In this document: positions 41,624 through 49,826 of the stretch, piece after piece
Numbering within the stretch: position 1 is the stretch's first letter
Layout: the number at the start of each line of letters is the position of its first letter
Source: Gemmatimonadota bacterium
GTDB lineage: Bacteria; Gemmatimonadota; Gemmatimonadetes; Longimicrobiales; Gaopeijiaceae
Assembly (NCBI GenBank): GCA_022827345.1
Contig: JAJDTB010000047.1
Location: 45,790 to 109,789, forward strand
Direction of reading: 5' to 3'
Length of the DNA stretch: 64,000 nt
Program-made: the position numbers and the translations under genes
Notes under the pieces: model-generated
Database searches by the model: none
What the model was told of the DNA's origin: nothing
The model's input: the letters and a program-made list of their open reading frames with translations, nothing else

Positions 41624-42865
41624 ATGATCGACACGACCATCTATCCCCGCCAGATCGAGCCCCGCCTGGTCGAGGCGCTTGCCGATTCTCCGGCCGTACT
41701 GATTCATGGGCCGCGCCAATGCGGCAAGACCACGCTGGCCCGGATGGTCGGATCGACGCGCGGATACAGGTACGTCACGTTCGACGACGACGTGGTTCGC
41801 GACGCCGCCCAGGATGACCCGCTGGGCTTCGCCGCGGGGCTCCCCGAACGCGTCATTCTGGACGAGGTGCAACGGGCGCCTTCGCTGTTCTCCGCGCTCA
41901 AGCTGGAGATCGACCGGCGCCGCACTCCCGGACGGTTCCTGCTGACCGGATCCACCCACGTGCTGCTCGTGCCAAGGCTCTCGGACTCGCTCGCGGGCCG
42001 TCTGGAGACCCTGCGGCTCCACCCACTGGCGCAGTGCGAACTGGAGCAGCATGGATCCGGCTTCCTCGACGCCCTTTTCTCTGGCGAGCTCCCGATCGAG
42101 CGCTCCGAGCGGCTTGGCGGACAGCTGCCCGATCGCATCGTCGCGGGCGGATATCCGGCGGCACTCACCCGGCCCCCCGGCCGCCGGCGTGCCAACTGGT
42201 ATCACAATCACGTCGAAGCCCTTGTTCAGCACGATGTAAGGGATCTGGCCAGCATCCGGAGGCTCGAAGTCCTGCCGCGTCTCCTCGCCGGTGCCGCCGG
42301 CCAGACGGCAAGGATGTTCAACGCCAGCGACCTGGCCGCGCCCTTCGAGGTCACCCGTCCAACCATACGGGACTACACGACGCTGCTCGAGCGCGTCTTC
42401 CTTCTGGAGCGTCTTCCGGCATGGCACGGCAACCGGCTGAGCCGACTGGTCAAGAGGCCGAAGCTGCACCTCTGCGACACCGGAATCGCCTCGGCTCTCC
42501 TCGGCATGGACGGTCCGGCGCTCGCCCACGATCGCACGCTCTTCGGCCAACTCTTCGAGTCGTTTGTGTACCAGGAACTCCGGCGACAGGCCAGCTGGAA
42601 CGACGCGCATCTGTCCTTCCACCATTTCCGCAACAAGGACGGCGTCGAAGTGGACATCGTCATCGAGGGTGGCGCCGGCCGCATCGCGGGCGTCGAGGTC
42701 AAGGCGTCGGGCACGGTGCGTTCAGCCGACTTTCGCGGTCTCCGCAAGCTGCAGGGCGCGCTCGGCGACCGCTTCGCCGGCGGCGTGGTCGTCTATGACG
42801 GCGAGGCGACCGTCCCCTTTGGCGCCCGGATGCACGCTGTGCCTGTGCGAAAACTTTTCGAATAA
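41624..42865 (+). CDS. AAA ATPase with DUF4143 domain
   Basis: ATG 41624 gives 413 residues. Walker A is GPRQCGKTT at 29-37. Walker B-like ERVILDEVQRAPSLFSALK and sensor FLLTGSTHVLL complete the AAA_14 domain. The DUF4143 domain follows (about 190-360: VRDYTT-like RDYTTLLERVFLLERLPAW, KLHLCDTGIASALLG, FESFVYQELRRQ) and ends with the nuclease-like HFRNKDGVEVDIVI and VEVKAS motif (D, ExK). These ATPases are widespread accessory genes with suspected roles in mobile or defence contexts. The 3' half resembles a PD-(D/E)XK core. Flanking direct repeats suggest gain as a single-gene unit. Confidence 0.9.
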   Translation: MIDTTIYPRQIEPRLVEALADSPAVLIHGPRQCGKTTLARMVGSTRGYRYVTFDDDVVRDAAQDDPLGFAAGLPERVILDEVQRAPSLFSALKLEIDRRRTPGRFLLTGSTHVLLVPRLSDSLAGRLETLRLHPLAQCELEQHGSGFLDALFSGELPIERSERLGGQLPDRIVAGGYPAALTRPPGRRRANWYHNHVEALVQHDVRDLASIRRLEVLPRLLAGAAGQTARMFNASDLAAPFEVTRPTIRDYTTLLERVFLLERLPAWHGNRLSRLVKRPKLHLCDTGIASALLGMDGPALAHDRTLFGQLFESFVYQELRRQASWNDAHLSFHHFRNKDGVEVDIVIEGGAGRIAGVEVKASGTVRSADFRGLRKLQGALGDRFAGGVVVYDGEATVPFGARMHAVPVRKLFE

Positions 42866-42884
42866 TGGGATAATGAATCTTCGG

Positions 42885-42894
42885 TTGGACGATA
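42885..42894. repeat. Right direct repeat flanking the DUF4143 ATPase gene
   Basis: Second copy of TTGGACGATA, inside the possible upstream extension of the SDR gene. See the left copy at 41595-41604. Confidence 0.45.
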
Positions 42895-42908
42895 CCTCAG
42901 AAACCAGC

Positions 42909-43913
42909 ATGCCCGACCCTCTGCTTCGCGATCGGGTGGCCGTCGTCGCCGGGGCCACTCGCGGCGCCGGGCGCGGTATTGCCCGCATGCTGGGCGAGGC
43001 GGGCGCAACCGTCTATTGCACCGGCCGCAGCATCCGTGGTCGTCCCGCCACGCCCGGGCGCCCGGAGACGCTCGAGGAGACGGCCGAACTGGTGACGGCA
43101 GCAGGCGGCCGGGGCATCGCCGTCCGCACCGACCACACGATCGAGGCGGAGGTCGACCAGCTCTTCGCCCGCGTCCGCTCCGAAGCGGGGCGCCTCGATG
43201 TGCTCGTCAACGACATCTGGGGCGGCGACGCGCTGACCGAGTGGGGAAAACCCTTCTGGGAGCTCTCGATCGACATGGGGCAGCAGATGCTGGAGCGCGC
43301 GGTCCACACGCACATCGTCACCAGCCGCCACGGCGCCCCCCTGTTGGTCGAGCGCAACGCCGGACTCATCGTCGAGGTGACCGATGGAGACACGTTCGGC
43401 TACCGCGGCAACCTCTTCTACGACCTGGCCAAGAACGCGGTCATCCGCCTCGCCTACGCGATGGCCGCCGACCTCCACTCCCACGGCGTGACGGCGCTGG
43501 CGATCACCCCCGGATTCCTGCGGTCCGAGGCGGTGCTCGATCACTTCGGCGTCACCGAGGACAACTGGCGCGACGCGATCGAGAAGGACGAGTACTTCGC
43601 CGAGTCCGAGACGCCGTGCTACGTCGGCCGCGCCATCGCCGCTCTAGCCGCCGACCCGAACGTGTGCGCGAAGAGCGGCGGGCTGTACTCGAGCTGGGGG
43701 CTGGCGAAGGAGTACGGCTTCACCGACATGGACGGGCGCCGCCCGCACTGGGGCAGCTTCTTTCGGCGCAAGGTGCAGGCGATCGTCGAGCGGGACGCGC
43801 CCCCGAGCGACTTCGACATGTTCGTCGTTCGCTCCCGGCTCTACCAGGCCGAACTCGATCCATCCGCCGCAGAGGAGGCCGAGGGGTTGCGCGCGTGGCT
43901 GGCGCACCATTGA
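42909..43913 (+). CDS. Short-chain dehydrogenase/reductase
   Basis: ATG 42909 gives 334 residues; an in-frame ATG at 42873 would add twelve residues that include the direct-repeat sequence. The Rossmann motif is GATRGAGRGIA at 15-25, and the active-site pair is Y171 and K175 in FYDLAKNA. The NAG motif is replaced by VNDIWGG, and the usual catalytic serine region reads VEVTDGD, so the Ser may be substituted by Thr or Asp. The C-terminal 80 residues (from GLYSSWGLAKEYGFTD) extend beyond the standard 250-residue SDR. Substrate unknown. Confidence 0.87.
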   Translation: MPDPLLRDRVAVVAGATRGAGRGIARMLGEAGATVYCTGRSIRGRPATPGRPETLEETAELVTAAGGRGIAVRTDHTIEAEVDQLFARVRSEAGRLDVLVNDIWGGDALTEWGKPFWELSIDMGQQMLERAVHTHIVTSRHGAPLLVERNAGLIVEVTDGDTFGYRGNLFYDLAKNAVIRLAYAMAADLHSHGVTALAITPGFLRSEAVLDHFGVTEDNWRDAIEKDEYFAESETPCYVGRAIAALAADPNVCAKSGGLYSSWGLAKEYGFTDMDGRRPHWGSFFRRKVQAIVERDAPPSDFDMFVVRSRLYQAELDPSAAEEAEGLRAWLAHH

Positions 43914-43970
43914 CGGTGTGGCGACCTGGGTCCCTGTCCAGCGCGCGCACAACCATGGGTATTCCAGGAA

Positions 43971-43999
43971 TTGACTCGGCGGTGATTGATAGCTAGACT
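43971..43999 (+). promoter_or_regulatory. Promoter of the phd/vapC operon
   Basis: The -35 TTGACT (43971-43976) and -10 TAGACT (43994-43999) have a 17-bp spacer, 39 bases before the antitoxin start at 44039. Both hexamers are close to consensus. Confidence 0.6.
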
Positions 44000-44011
44000 T
44001 AGCTAAGCTAA
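43999..44011. promoter_or_regulatory. Inverted repeat TTAGC-TAA-GCTAA, candidate operator
   Basis: A perfect inverted repeat (TTAGC at 43999, GCTAA ending 44011) starts at the last base of the -10 box. Phd antitoxins repress their operons from such palindromes, so autoregulation is likely. An extra TAGCTA lies at 43990-43995. Confidence 0.55.
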
Positions 44012-44038
44012 ACCGATCCAGACCAATGGGAACGAGTC

Positions 44039-44290
44039 ATGAAGGTCAACATGCATCAGGCGAAGTCGCAGCTCTCCCGCCTGGCCAGGCTGGTTCGGGA
44101 AGGCGAGGACGTGGTGATTTGCAAGTCGGGGGAACCCTGGGTGCGGCTGACTGCCTACCGCGCACCCGTTGAACACCGCCAGCCGGGGGGGCTCGAGGGT
44201 CAGATCGTCTTCGGTCCGGACTTCGACGACGCGGACGAAGAGATCATCGCGGCCTTCGAGAACTCCAGGATCTTTCCCGGCGACGAGTGA
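44039..44290 (+). CDS. Phd/YefM family antitoxin
   Basis: This 83-residue protein starts MKVNMHQAKSQLSRLARLV, the Phd DNA-binding fold, with the family-typical EGEDVVICKSGEPWVRL following. The C-terminal half (IVFGPDFDDADEEIIAAFE) is the disordered toxin-clasping part, and its DDADEEIIAAFE helix is common in antitoxins of COG3744 PIN toxins. Its stop overlaps the toxin GTG (GTGA). Promoter and palindromic operator are upstream. Confidence 0.92.
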   Translation: MKVNMHQAKSQLSRLARLVREGEDVVICKSGEPWVRLTAYRAPVEHRQPGGLEGQIVFGPDFDDADEEIIAAFENSRIFPGDE

Positions 44291-44670
44291 CGATGCGGCT
44301 GCTGCTTGACACGCACACCTTCCTCTGGTGGGTATCCGACTGGGAGCGGATCTCCGAGTCGGCGCGCGCGGCCATCGCGGATCCCGGCAACGAGGTATTC
44401 GTGAGCGCGGTCTCCGGCTGGGAAATCGGCATCAAGAAGGCCGAGGGCCGGCTGGTCGCACCGGACAACCTGGCCGCGGTGGTGGAGGAAAAGCGGTTCG
44501 AACACCTCCCTCTGACCTTCGCTCACGCCGAGCGGGCGGCCGCCCTGCCGCCACATCACACGGACCCCTTCGACAGGGTGCTGATCGCTCAGGCGCAGGC
44601 CGAGGGGCTGGTTCTGGTGACGCGGGACTCGCGGATGGCAGACTACGAGGTCGCGACGATGGGGGCCTGA
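44287..44670 (+). CDS. PIN-domain toxin (VapC-like, COG3744 type)
   Basis: The GTG at 44287 overlaps the antitoxin stop (127 residues); ATG 44293 is an alternative that starts directly with MRLLLDTHTFLWWVSD. Acidic residues typical of PIN toxins are present in LLLDTHT, the Glu of GWEIGIKKAEGR, DPFDRVLIAQA and VTRDSRM. This subgroup pairs with Phd antitoxins and is predicted to cleave RNA. Both genes are compact and co-translated. Confidence 0.9.
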   Translation: MTMRLLLDTHTFLWWVSDWERISESARAAIADPGNEVFVSAVSGWEIGIKKAEGRLVAPDNLAAVVEEKRFEHLPLTFAHAERAAALPPHHTDPFDRVLIAQAQAEGLVLVTRDSRMADYEVATMGA

Positions 44671-44713
44671 AGTCCCGTGATCGAGGGCGGGGGCAGCAGC
44701 GCCGGGCCCGTCC

Positions 44714-45907
44714 TCACCCCGGCGCCCGTCCCGCATCCAATCCCTCCACCAGGTCGAGCAGGCCCGACGCCTCCCACAGGCGATTTCGCTTCGATGCCGA
44801 GACGGGGATCAGCACGCCGGCATCCTCCAGCTGCGCGACCGCCGCGTGCACCGCAGCCTTGGTGCGGCCCGTAGCGACGACGGCTCCGGCGGTCGAGATG
44901 ACCGGATGGGCGGGCAGTGCCTCGATCAACATCCAGGCGGCCGCATCGGAGCGCGGGTTCGCGGCGGCCGCAAGGAGGTCGCGCCATTCCGCCTGCAGAT
45001 CGCCGACCGCGTCAAGGTAGCGGGCTGCCAAGGTGGCGGCACGCGCGCAGGCAACCGCGAACTGCGCGATCCAGCGGGTGGGGTCGCCGAAGCGGAACTC
45101 ACCCAGACCATCGATGTAGGCGTCCCGCTGAGCCGCCAGGATCACGCTGACCGGTGGAACGTAGCTGGGCGCGATGCCCCTTCGACGGAGTACCACCTGC
45201 AGGAGTGCGCGCCCGGTTCGTCCGTTCCCGTCCTCGAAGGGGTGGATGGTCTCGAACTGGGCGTGAACCAGGGCCGCCTGGACGAGCGGAGGGAGGTCTT
45301 CGCGGGTGACCGCGTCAGTGAGATCCGCGAGCAACGAGTCCACTTGTTCCGGCGGAGGCGGCACGAAATCGGCGCCGCAAGGGTTGTAGTCATTGCCACC
45401 GATCCAGTTCTGGACGGTGCGCACCAGCCCGGCGTTGTGGCGGTTGGGTGCGCGGGCCATCACCCGTTGATGAATGTCGACGATGTCTGTCGTGGTGAAC
45501 GGACACTCGGCCGACGCTGCGTCCATGGCACCCTGCATGGCGTCGACGTTCGCCAGCACCTCGCGCGCCGTAACTCCAACCCGCATCCCGACCCGCGCGC
45601 GCAACTCGGCGTGTGCCAAAGCGCGGGCATCGACGGATAGGCCCTCCAACCGCGATGAGGAGAGCGATTCCGTTCGGAGGAGCAGACGGGCCAGCGGAGC
45701 GAGGGCGTCCGACCGATGTGCATTCAAGTCCCGGATGGCGCCCTCGGCGTCCGATACTACGCCGGCCGTAGCACCGTCCAGCGTGAGGTTCAGATCCGCA
45801 AGCCTGTCCGGAATGAAGGCGTCGTAGGCGCAAGCCTTCCGGTACTTCGGCGGCGCGTAGAGTGTGGGATCGTAACGCCAGAACTGACGGATGTGGCGAC
45901 CGGGCAT
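44714..45907 (-). CDS. Fic family protein (class II, self-inhibited)
   Basis: ATG at 45905-45907 gives 397 residues. The Fic core motif HPFEDGNGR is at 222-230, with T231 and R233 completing the usual HxFx(D/E)GNGRxxR pattern. An N-terminal inhibitory motif SxxxEG (S84 to E88, SSRLEG) places it in class II, where the glutamate blocks ATP binding. Family members transfer AMP or another nucleotide moiety to target proteins. The C-terminal region (about 325-397, AVHAAVAQLEDAGVLIPV) is a winged-helix DNA-binding domain. The N-terminal DUF4172-like part covers DPTLYAPPKYRKACAYDAF. Confidence 0.92.
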   Translation of the reverse strand: MPGRHIRQFWRYDPTLYAPPKYRKACAYDAFIPDRLADLNLTLDGATAGVVSDAEGAIRDLNAHRSDALAPLARLLLRTESLSSSRLEGLSVDARALAHAELRARVGMRVGVTAREVLANVDAMQGAMDAASAECPFTTTDIVDIHQRVMARAPNRHNAGLVRTVQNWIGGNDYNPCGADFVPPPPEQVDSLLADLTDAVTREDLPPLVQAALVHAQFETIHPFEDGNGRTGRALLQVVLRRRGIAPSYVPPVSVILAAQRDAYIDGLGEFRFGDPTRWIAQFAVACARAATLAARYLDAVGDLQAEWRDLLAAAANPRSDAAAWMLIEALPAHPVISTAGAVVATGRTKAAVHAAVAQLEDAGVLIPVSASKRNRLWEASGLLDLVEGLDAGRAPG

Positions 45908-45940
45908 CAATCCTGAACCAGTCTCAGCAGTAGTATAATT

Positions 45941-45956
45941 TATAGTATAAACTATA
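45941..45956. promoter_or_regulatory. AT-rich inverted repeat upstream of the Fic gene
   Basis: TATAGT (45941-45946), ATAA, ACTATA (45951-45956) form a perfect inverted repeat 34 bases upstream of the Fic start (45907, minus strand), within a stretch of about 30 AT-only or AT-rich bases. Because the protein has a winged-helix tail, this could be its own operator. Confidence 0.45.
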
Positions 45957-46045
45957 CCACTATGGAGAGTGCGGGTCAGCAAACATTGCGTTTGACTGTC
46001 GTCGCCGGTCCTGTAGGTGTCCCAGATGGCACCCAGTCCACACCC

Positions 46046-47281
46046 TCAATCCCGCGGCGACCCCTCCAACAGCCCCTCCAGCGGCTCCTCCCGCGCCCCG
46101 TTCTCGTCGCACACCGCGAACGCCGATTCGGCCGACCCGTACATCGCCACCCCCGCGTACTCGCCCGCCTTGTTGAGGACGAAGAAGCGCAGGTCGAAGG
46201 CCGGCAGGCCGCGCGAATTCTGCAGGCGCGACTCGATCGTGTTATCACGGACGCGCTGCAGCACCGCCATCCCCGCATCCTTGGGAGCCATCCCCTGGCG
46301 CATGAACTCGACGATCATGAAGCAGCTGAGGTTGAAGAGGTTGGCCTCGCCGCGGCCGGTCGAGCCCGCCGCGCCCACATCGTTGTCGACGTACTGGCCC
46401 GCGCCCAGGATCGGGGAGTCCCCCGCCCTGCCCGGGATCTTCCACGACAGGCCGCTGGTGGTGGTGACGCCGCAGATGTCGCCATCCGCCGAGACGCACT
46501 CCAGGCTGGTCGTGCCCCAGAACGAGTCCGGGTCGATGAGGCCGTCGTCGACCATGGAGAGGCCGGCCGCGAGGGAGGCGTCGTGGAAGCGGCGGATCGC
46601 ATCGGGGTTTTGGAGTGCGCCTGGGCCGCGTCGCCGGCGTGGCGCGTCGGGATCCGTGTCCTCTCCGGGCCGCGCGGTGCCGCGCAGCCGCTCATCCGGA
46701 TCGAGCCAGTGGCCGGGGTCCATGCGCCTTCGCCACTCCAGCCAGAGCGCGCGCGAGTTGTCGGTGTTGAGGTCGTCGTGGATCTCGAAGCCGAGCGCCC
46801 GCGCGAACTCCTGCGCGCCCTTCCCGACGAGCAGGTGATGATCGGTGAGTTCGGCGACCGCCTTGGCCACGACAGACGGGGTCTTCACGCCCTCCAGCCC
46901 CGCCACCCCGCCCGCCCACCTGCGCGGCCCGTGCATCAGGCACGAGTCGAGCTGGACCACGCCGTCGGCGTTGGGAAGGCCGCCGTAGCCGATGCCGCGC
47001 TCCTCCGGGTCGAACTCGGGGATGTTCACCCCGGCCACGCACGCATCGAGGATGTCCTCGCCCTCGGTGATCCCTCGGAAGGCCCGCTCGATCGCGCTCT
47101 CGGGCCCGTCGTTGCGGTACCGGATCGAGGACACGTCGGCGACCAGAACGGGCCGGGTCGCACGTGTGTGGACGGCGGGTGCGGGGTGCGCAGCGGCCGC
47201 ATCGGCGGGCGTGGCCAGATCGGCCACGGCGCCCACGGCCATGCCGCCCGCGGCGGTCTTCACGAAATCACGTCTCTTCAT
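46046..47281 (-). CDS. Tat-exported N4-glycosylasparaginase-like Ntn hydrolase
   Basis: This 411-residue protein begins with a twin-arginine signal (MKRRDFVKTAAGGMAVG). The isoaspartyl peptidase/asparaginase family matures by self-cleavage before a threonine. The site here is FWGTTSLE, with T257 as the likely nucleophile instead of the usual HDTIG context. Downstream, TTTSGLSWKIPGRAGDSPILGAGQYVD in separate motifs (TSG, KIPGRAGDSP, GAGQY) matches glycosylasparaginases. The linker before the cleavage site (about 195-225) is arginine- and proline-rich. The variant residue before T257 (Gly, not Asp) may affect autocleavage. Confidence 0.87.
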   Translation of the reverse strand: MKRRDFVKTAAGGMAVGAVADLATPADAAAAHPAPAVHTRATRPVLVADVSSIRYRNDGPESAIERAFRGITEGEDILDACVAGVNIPEFDPEERGIGYGGLPNADGVVQLDSCLMHGPRRWAGGVAGLEGVKTPSVVAKAVAELTDHHLLVGKGAQEFARALGFEIHDDLNTDNSRALWLEWRRRMDPGHWLDPDERLRGTARPGEDTDPDAPRRRRGPGALQNPDAIRRFHDASLAAGLSMVDDGLIDPDSFWGTTSLECVSADGDICGVTTTSGLSWKIPGRAGDSPILGAGQYVDNDVGAAGSTGRGEANLFNLSCFMIVEFMRQGMAPKDAGMAVLQRVRDNTIESRLQNSRGLPAFDLRFFVLNKAGEYAGVAMYGSAESAFAVCDENGAREEPLEGLLEGSPRD

Positions 47282-47296
47282 GGTGGGAACTCCTTG

Positions 47297-48031
47297 TCAT
47301 GGTGTTGTCGATTCCGAAACCCGGCATGCGCTCGCCGCCGCAAACCGGGACTCTCCCAAGTCCTCCAGCCAGAACGGATCGGACGGCAGGTGCGGAAACC
47401 GGAACTCGGCGGCGCGCGCGCTGCCCTCGAGCATCGCCCGCGGCACCTCGAAGCCCGCCGGGCTCAGCGAGAAGCCGGTGCCCAGCGCCTTGATGAGCGC
47501 TTCCTTCAGGCTCCACAGCCGGTAGAACAGATCCGCCTTGGCGCTGCCGGCAGCTGCCGCAAGGGCGCTGCGTTCGGCCGGACCGTAGACCTTCTCCCCA
47601 ATGCCGTCGAAGTCCCTGCCGGGCGCGCGCACTTCGAGGTCCACCCCGAGCCCGTCCTGTTTCGTGAAGCCGATCAGCCCGTGCCGTCCGCTGTGGCTGA
47701 CGTTGAAGCTCGCGCTCGACCGGGCGCCATTCACCTTCGCGAAGGGCTTGCCGTGCTCGAGATAGCCGAAGGACAGGTCGCGGTTGGCACACCCGAGCCG
47801 TTCGCAGAGGTTGATCCTGAGCGCCGCGCGGCAAAGCGCGTATTGACGCCGGGCACGCTTGTGCAGGAACCGGTTCCACCGCGCCTGCTCCGCTTCGTCG
47901 AGGATTGCGAAAGCGCGGGACTCGCGTTCGGGGTCGGGCCGGAGGTCGACGTGCAGGATGAGGGAACCGGCGTCCTCTCGCCACGGACTCCACCAGGCGT
48001 CGCCGGCGGTCATCGGGTCGCCGGCGGTCAT
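47297..48031 (-). CDS. 4'-phosphopantetheinyl transferase (Sfp-type)
   Basis: ATG at 48029-48031 overlaps the phosphoesterase stop (ATGA), giving 244 residues; a second ATG at 48013 follows after an exact 18-base repeat. The transferase motifs are GVDLEV (D131, E133) and LWSLKEALIKALGTG (K176, E177, K181), with the upstream FNVSHSGRHGLIGF holding the conserved His. It attaches phosphopantetheine from CoA to carrier proteins for fatty acid or secondary metabolism. No carrier-protein gene is near. The start context shows recent microduplication. Confidence 0.92.
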   Translation of the reverse strand: MTAGDPMTAGDAWWSPWREDAGSLILHVDLRPDPERESRAFAILDEAEQARWNRFLHKRARRQYALCRAALRINLCERLGCANRDLSFGYLEHGKPFAKVNGARSSASFNVSHSGRHGLIGFTKQDGLGVDLEVRAPGRDFDGIGEKVYGPAERSALAAAAGSAKADLFYRLWSLKEALIKALGTGFSLSPAGFEVPRAMLEGSARAAEFRFPHLPSDPFWLEDLGESRFAAASACRVSESTTP

Positions 48032-48879
48032 TGGCTGGCCGCGCTCTGGAAGCCCGCGCCGCGGGGGGCCCGGATCACTTCCCGCAGGTAGGCACCGGCC
48101 CCCCGCCGGCGGTCCCACTGGTTCGGGTACCCCAGCGATACCTCCTGGAAGGGAACGCCGTCGAGCCAGTGCGTGCCGCGGATGTGAAGGTGACCGTACA
48201 CGACCGCGCACGCGTTGAAGCGGCGGTGCCAACCCCGGGTTCGGCGGGTCCCGCACCACGGTGTGAAGCGTGGGATCCTGGGGAGCACGGCGTGCTCCTC
48301 CTCGAGCGGGAAGTGATTGACGAGGACCCTGGGGAGATCCGCCGGAAGGGAGGCGAGGCGGGCCTCGGCGTCCTCGCAGCGCGCCGCGCACCAGGAATCC
48401 CGGTCTTGAAACGGATCGGGGTGCAGCATGATCTCGTCCGAGCAGGCGGCACCTGTTTCCCGGGCCCACTCGACGACCTCGTCGCGCCCGATCCACTGGG
48501 GCCGAAAGCTGTAGTCGTAGAGCAGGAAGAGCGGCACGATCTGCACCGGCCCGTCCTCGAGCTCAACCACGGGGTACGCGTCCTCGGGGGTCAGTACGCC
48601 GTGGCCGCGCGCGATCTCGACGAGCCGCTCGTAAAGTGCGACGCCGCGAAGCCGGGGAGCGTCGTTGGGATCCGTCCACAGTTCGTGGTTCCCGGGAACC
48701 CACACGACCTGGCGGAACTTCGGCGTCAGCTGCCGAAAACACCGGTCCAGCCGCGCCGCGCCGTGGGTGACGTCCCCGGCCAGGATCAGCCAGTCGCCGG
48801 GTCGGGCCGGCAGACTCTCCAGCACGTCCCGGTTCTCCGGGTGGGAGACGTGCAGGTCGGACAGCGTCCACAGGCGCAA
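48028..48879 (-). CDS. Metallophosphoesterase
   Basis: This 283-residue calcineurin-like phosphoesterase has the dimetal motifs LSDLHVSHP (D8, H10), AGDV (D36), GNHE (N64, H65), VNHFP and YGHLHIRGTHW. It is directly coupled to the phosphopantetheinyl transferase, a gene order also known from actinobacteria and other groups. A link between the two, for example hydrolysis of a nucleotide by-product or of phosphopantetheine, has been suggested by order only. The C-terminus is alanine-rich. Confidence 0.9.
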   Translation of the reverse strand: MRLWTLSDLHVSHPENRDVLESLPARPGDWLILAGDVTHGAARLDRCFRQLTPKFRQVVWVPGNHELWTDPNDAPRLRGVALYERLVEIARGHGVLTPEDAYPVVELEDGPVQIVPLFLLYDYSFRPQWIGRDEVVEWARETGAACSDEIMLHPDPFQDRDSWCAARCEDAEARLASLPADLPRVLVNHFPLEEEHAVLPRIPRFTPWCGTRRTRGWHRRFNACAVVYGHLHIRGTHWLDGVPFQEVSLGYPNQWDRRRGAGAYLREVIRAPRGAGFQSAASQ

Positions 48880-48883
48880 GGGA

Positions 48884-49762
48884 CTATCCGTCCGCCAGCC
48901 ACCGATACACGGCCCCGACGTTCATCGGGAACCAATCCTCGTATTGCCCCCAATGCGCGTAGTCGTCCAGGCGGACCTGCGCCATCGCCTCCTCTTCCGA
49001 CAGCCCGTCGTCAAGCGCCTCCTGCACGGCGTCGCGCAGGTCGGCGTAGTAGGCCAGCTGGCGCTCGATGGTGCTGCGGTCGCCAACCGGGCCGTGGCCG
49101 AAGACCACGGTCTCGAAGGGGATCTCCATCAGGCGGTCGAGCGCGACATAGAGATCGTCGAAGTGCCATCCCGGCAGGTCCCGGTACCCGACCCGGTCGT
49201 TGCTGACGAAATCGACCGCGAAGAGGACGCCCGCGTCCGGAACGAATCCCACCAGCAGGTTGTCGGTGTGGCTTGGCCCGAGGTAGTGCAGCTCGATGGC
49301 GCGCCCGCCGAAGCGCAGCGTGAGCTCGTCGGCGAAGGTGAGGTCCGGCGGCGGCAGGCTCGGGTCGCCGGCTTCGGTGATGATCGGGAGCGCGTTCTGC
49401 TGCGCGATGATCGGCACGCCGCCGCCGAATGCCTGCTGCAGCATGGGTGCCCCGGTTGCGTGATCGGCATCGCTGTGGCTGTACACGATGGCGGCGAGCG
49501 GCTTGTCCGGGGCGGCAGAGCGGATGGCCGCTCCGAGCCCCGCCGCAGCCTGGTTCGAAATGGGATCGAAGGCCACCACGCCGCCATCGGTGTCCACGAA
49601 GAAGGCGTTGTGGGAGCCGGCGTTGTATTGGTAGACGCCGTCGGCGACCTCGGTGTGGGAGGCCTCGACGCCCGGGTCGGCATCGTCGGCGGGGGCGGCG
49701 CAGGCCACGGGCACGGCCACCAGGGAAGCCAGGGGAAACAGGACGCGGACGTTGCGGATCAC
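48884..49762 (-). CDS. Metallo-beta-lactamase-fold lipoprotein with variant metal motif
   Basis: This 292-residue protein has a lipobox (VAVPVACA, C21). The MBL fold is seen in NAFFVDTDGGVVAFDP, the metal motif YSHSDADHATG, LGPSHTDN, LFAVDFV and VVFGHGPVG. The signature reads H96-x-D98-x-D100-H101 rather than HxHxDH, so one histidine ligand is replaced by aspartate. Similar proteins include exported MBL hydrolases acting on sulphate or ester substrates. It lies four bases upstream of the phosphoesterase on the same strand. Confidence 0.85.
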   Translation of the reverse strand: MIRNVRVLFPLASLVAVPVACAAPADDADPGVEASHTEVADGVYQYNAGSHNAFFVDTDGGVVAFDPISNQAAAGLGAAIRSAAPDKPLAAIVYSHSDADHATGAPMLQQAFGGGVPIIAQQNALPIITEAGDPSLPPPDLTFADELTLRFGGRAIELHYLGPSHTDNLLVGFVPDAGVLFAVDFVSNDRVGYRDLPGWHFDDLYVALDRLMEIPFETVVFGHGPVGDRSTIERQLAYYADLRDAVQEALDDGLSEEEAMAQVRLDDYAHWGQYEDWFPMNVGAVYRWLADG

Positions 49763-49826
49763 GGGATCATCCTTCGCTGAGGGGATCTACGCCGGTATCG
49801 TATAGTAAGTCCGCCGGCCTGCGCAG

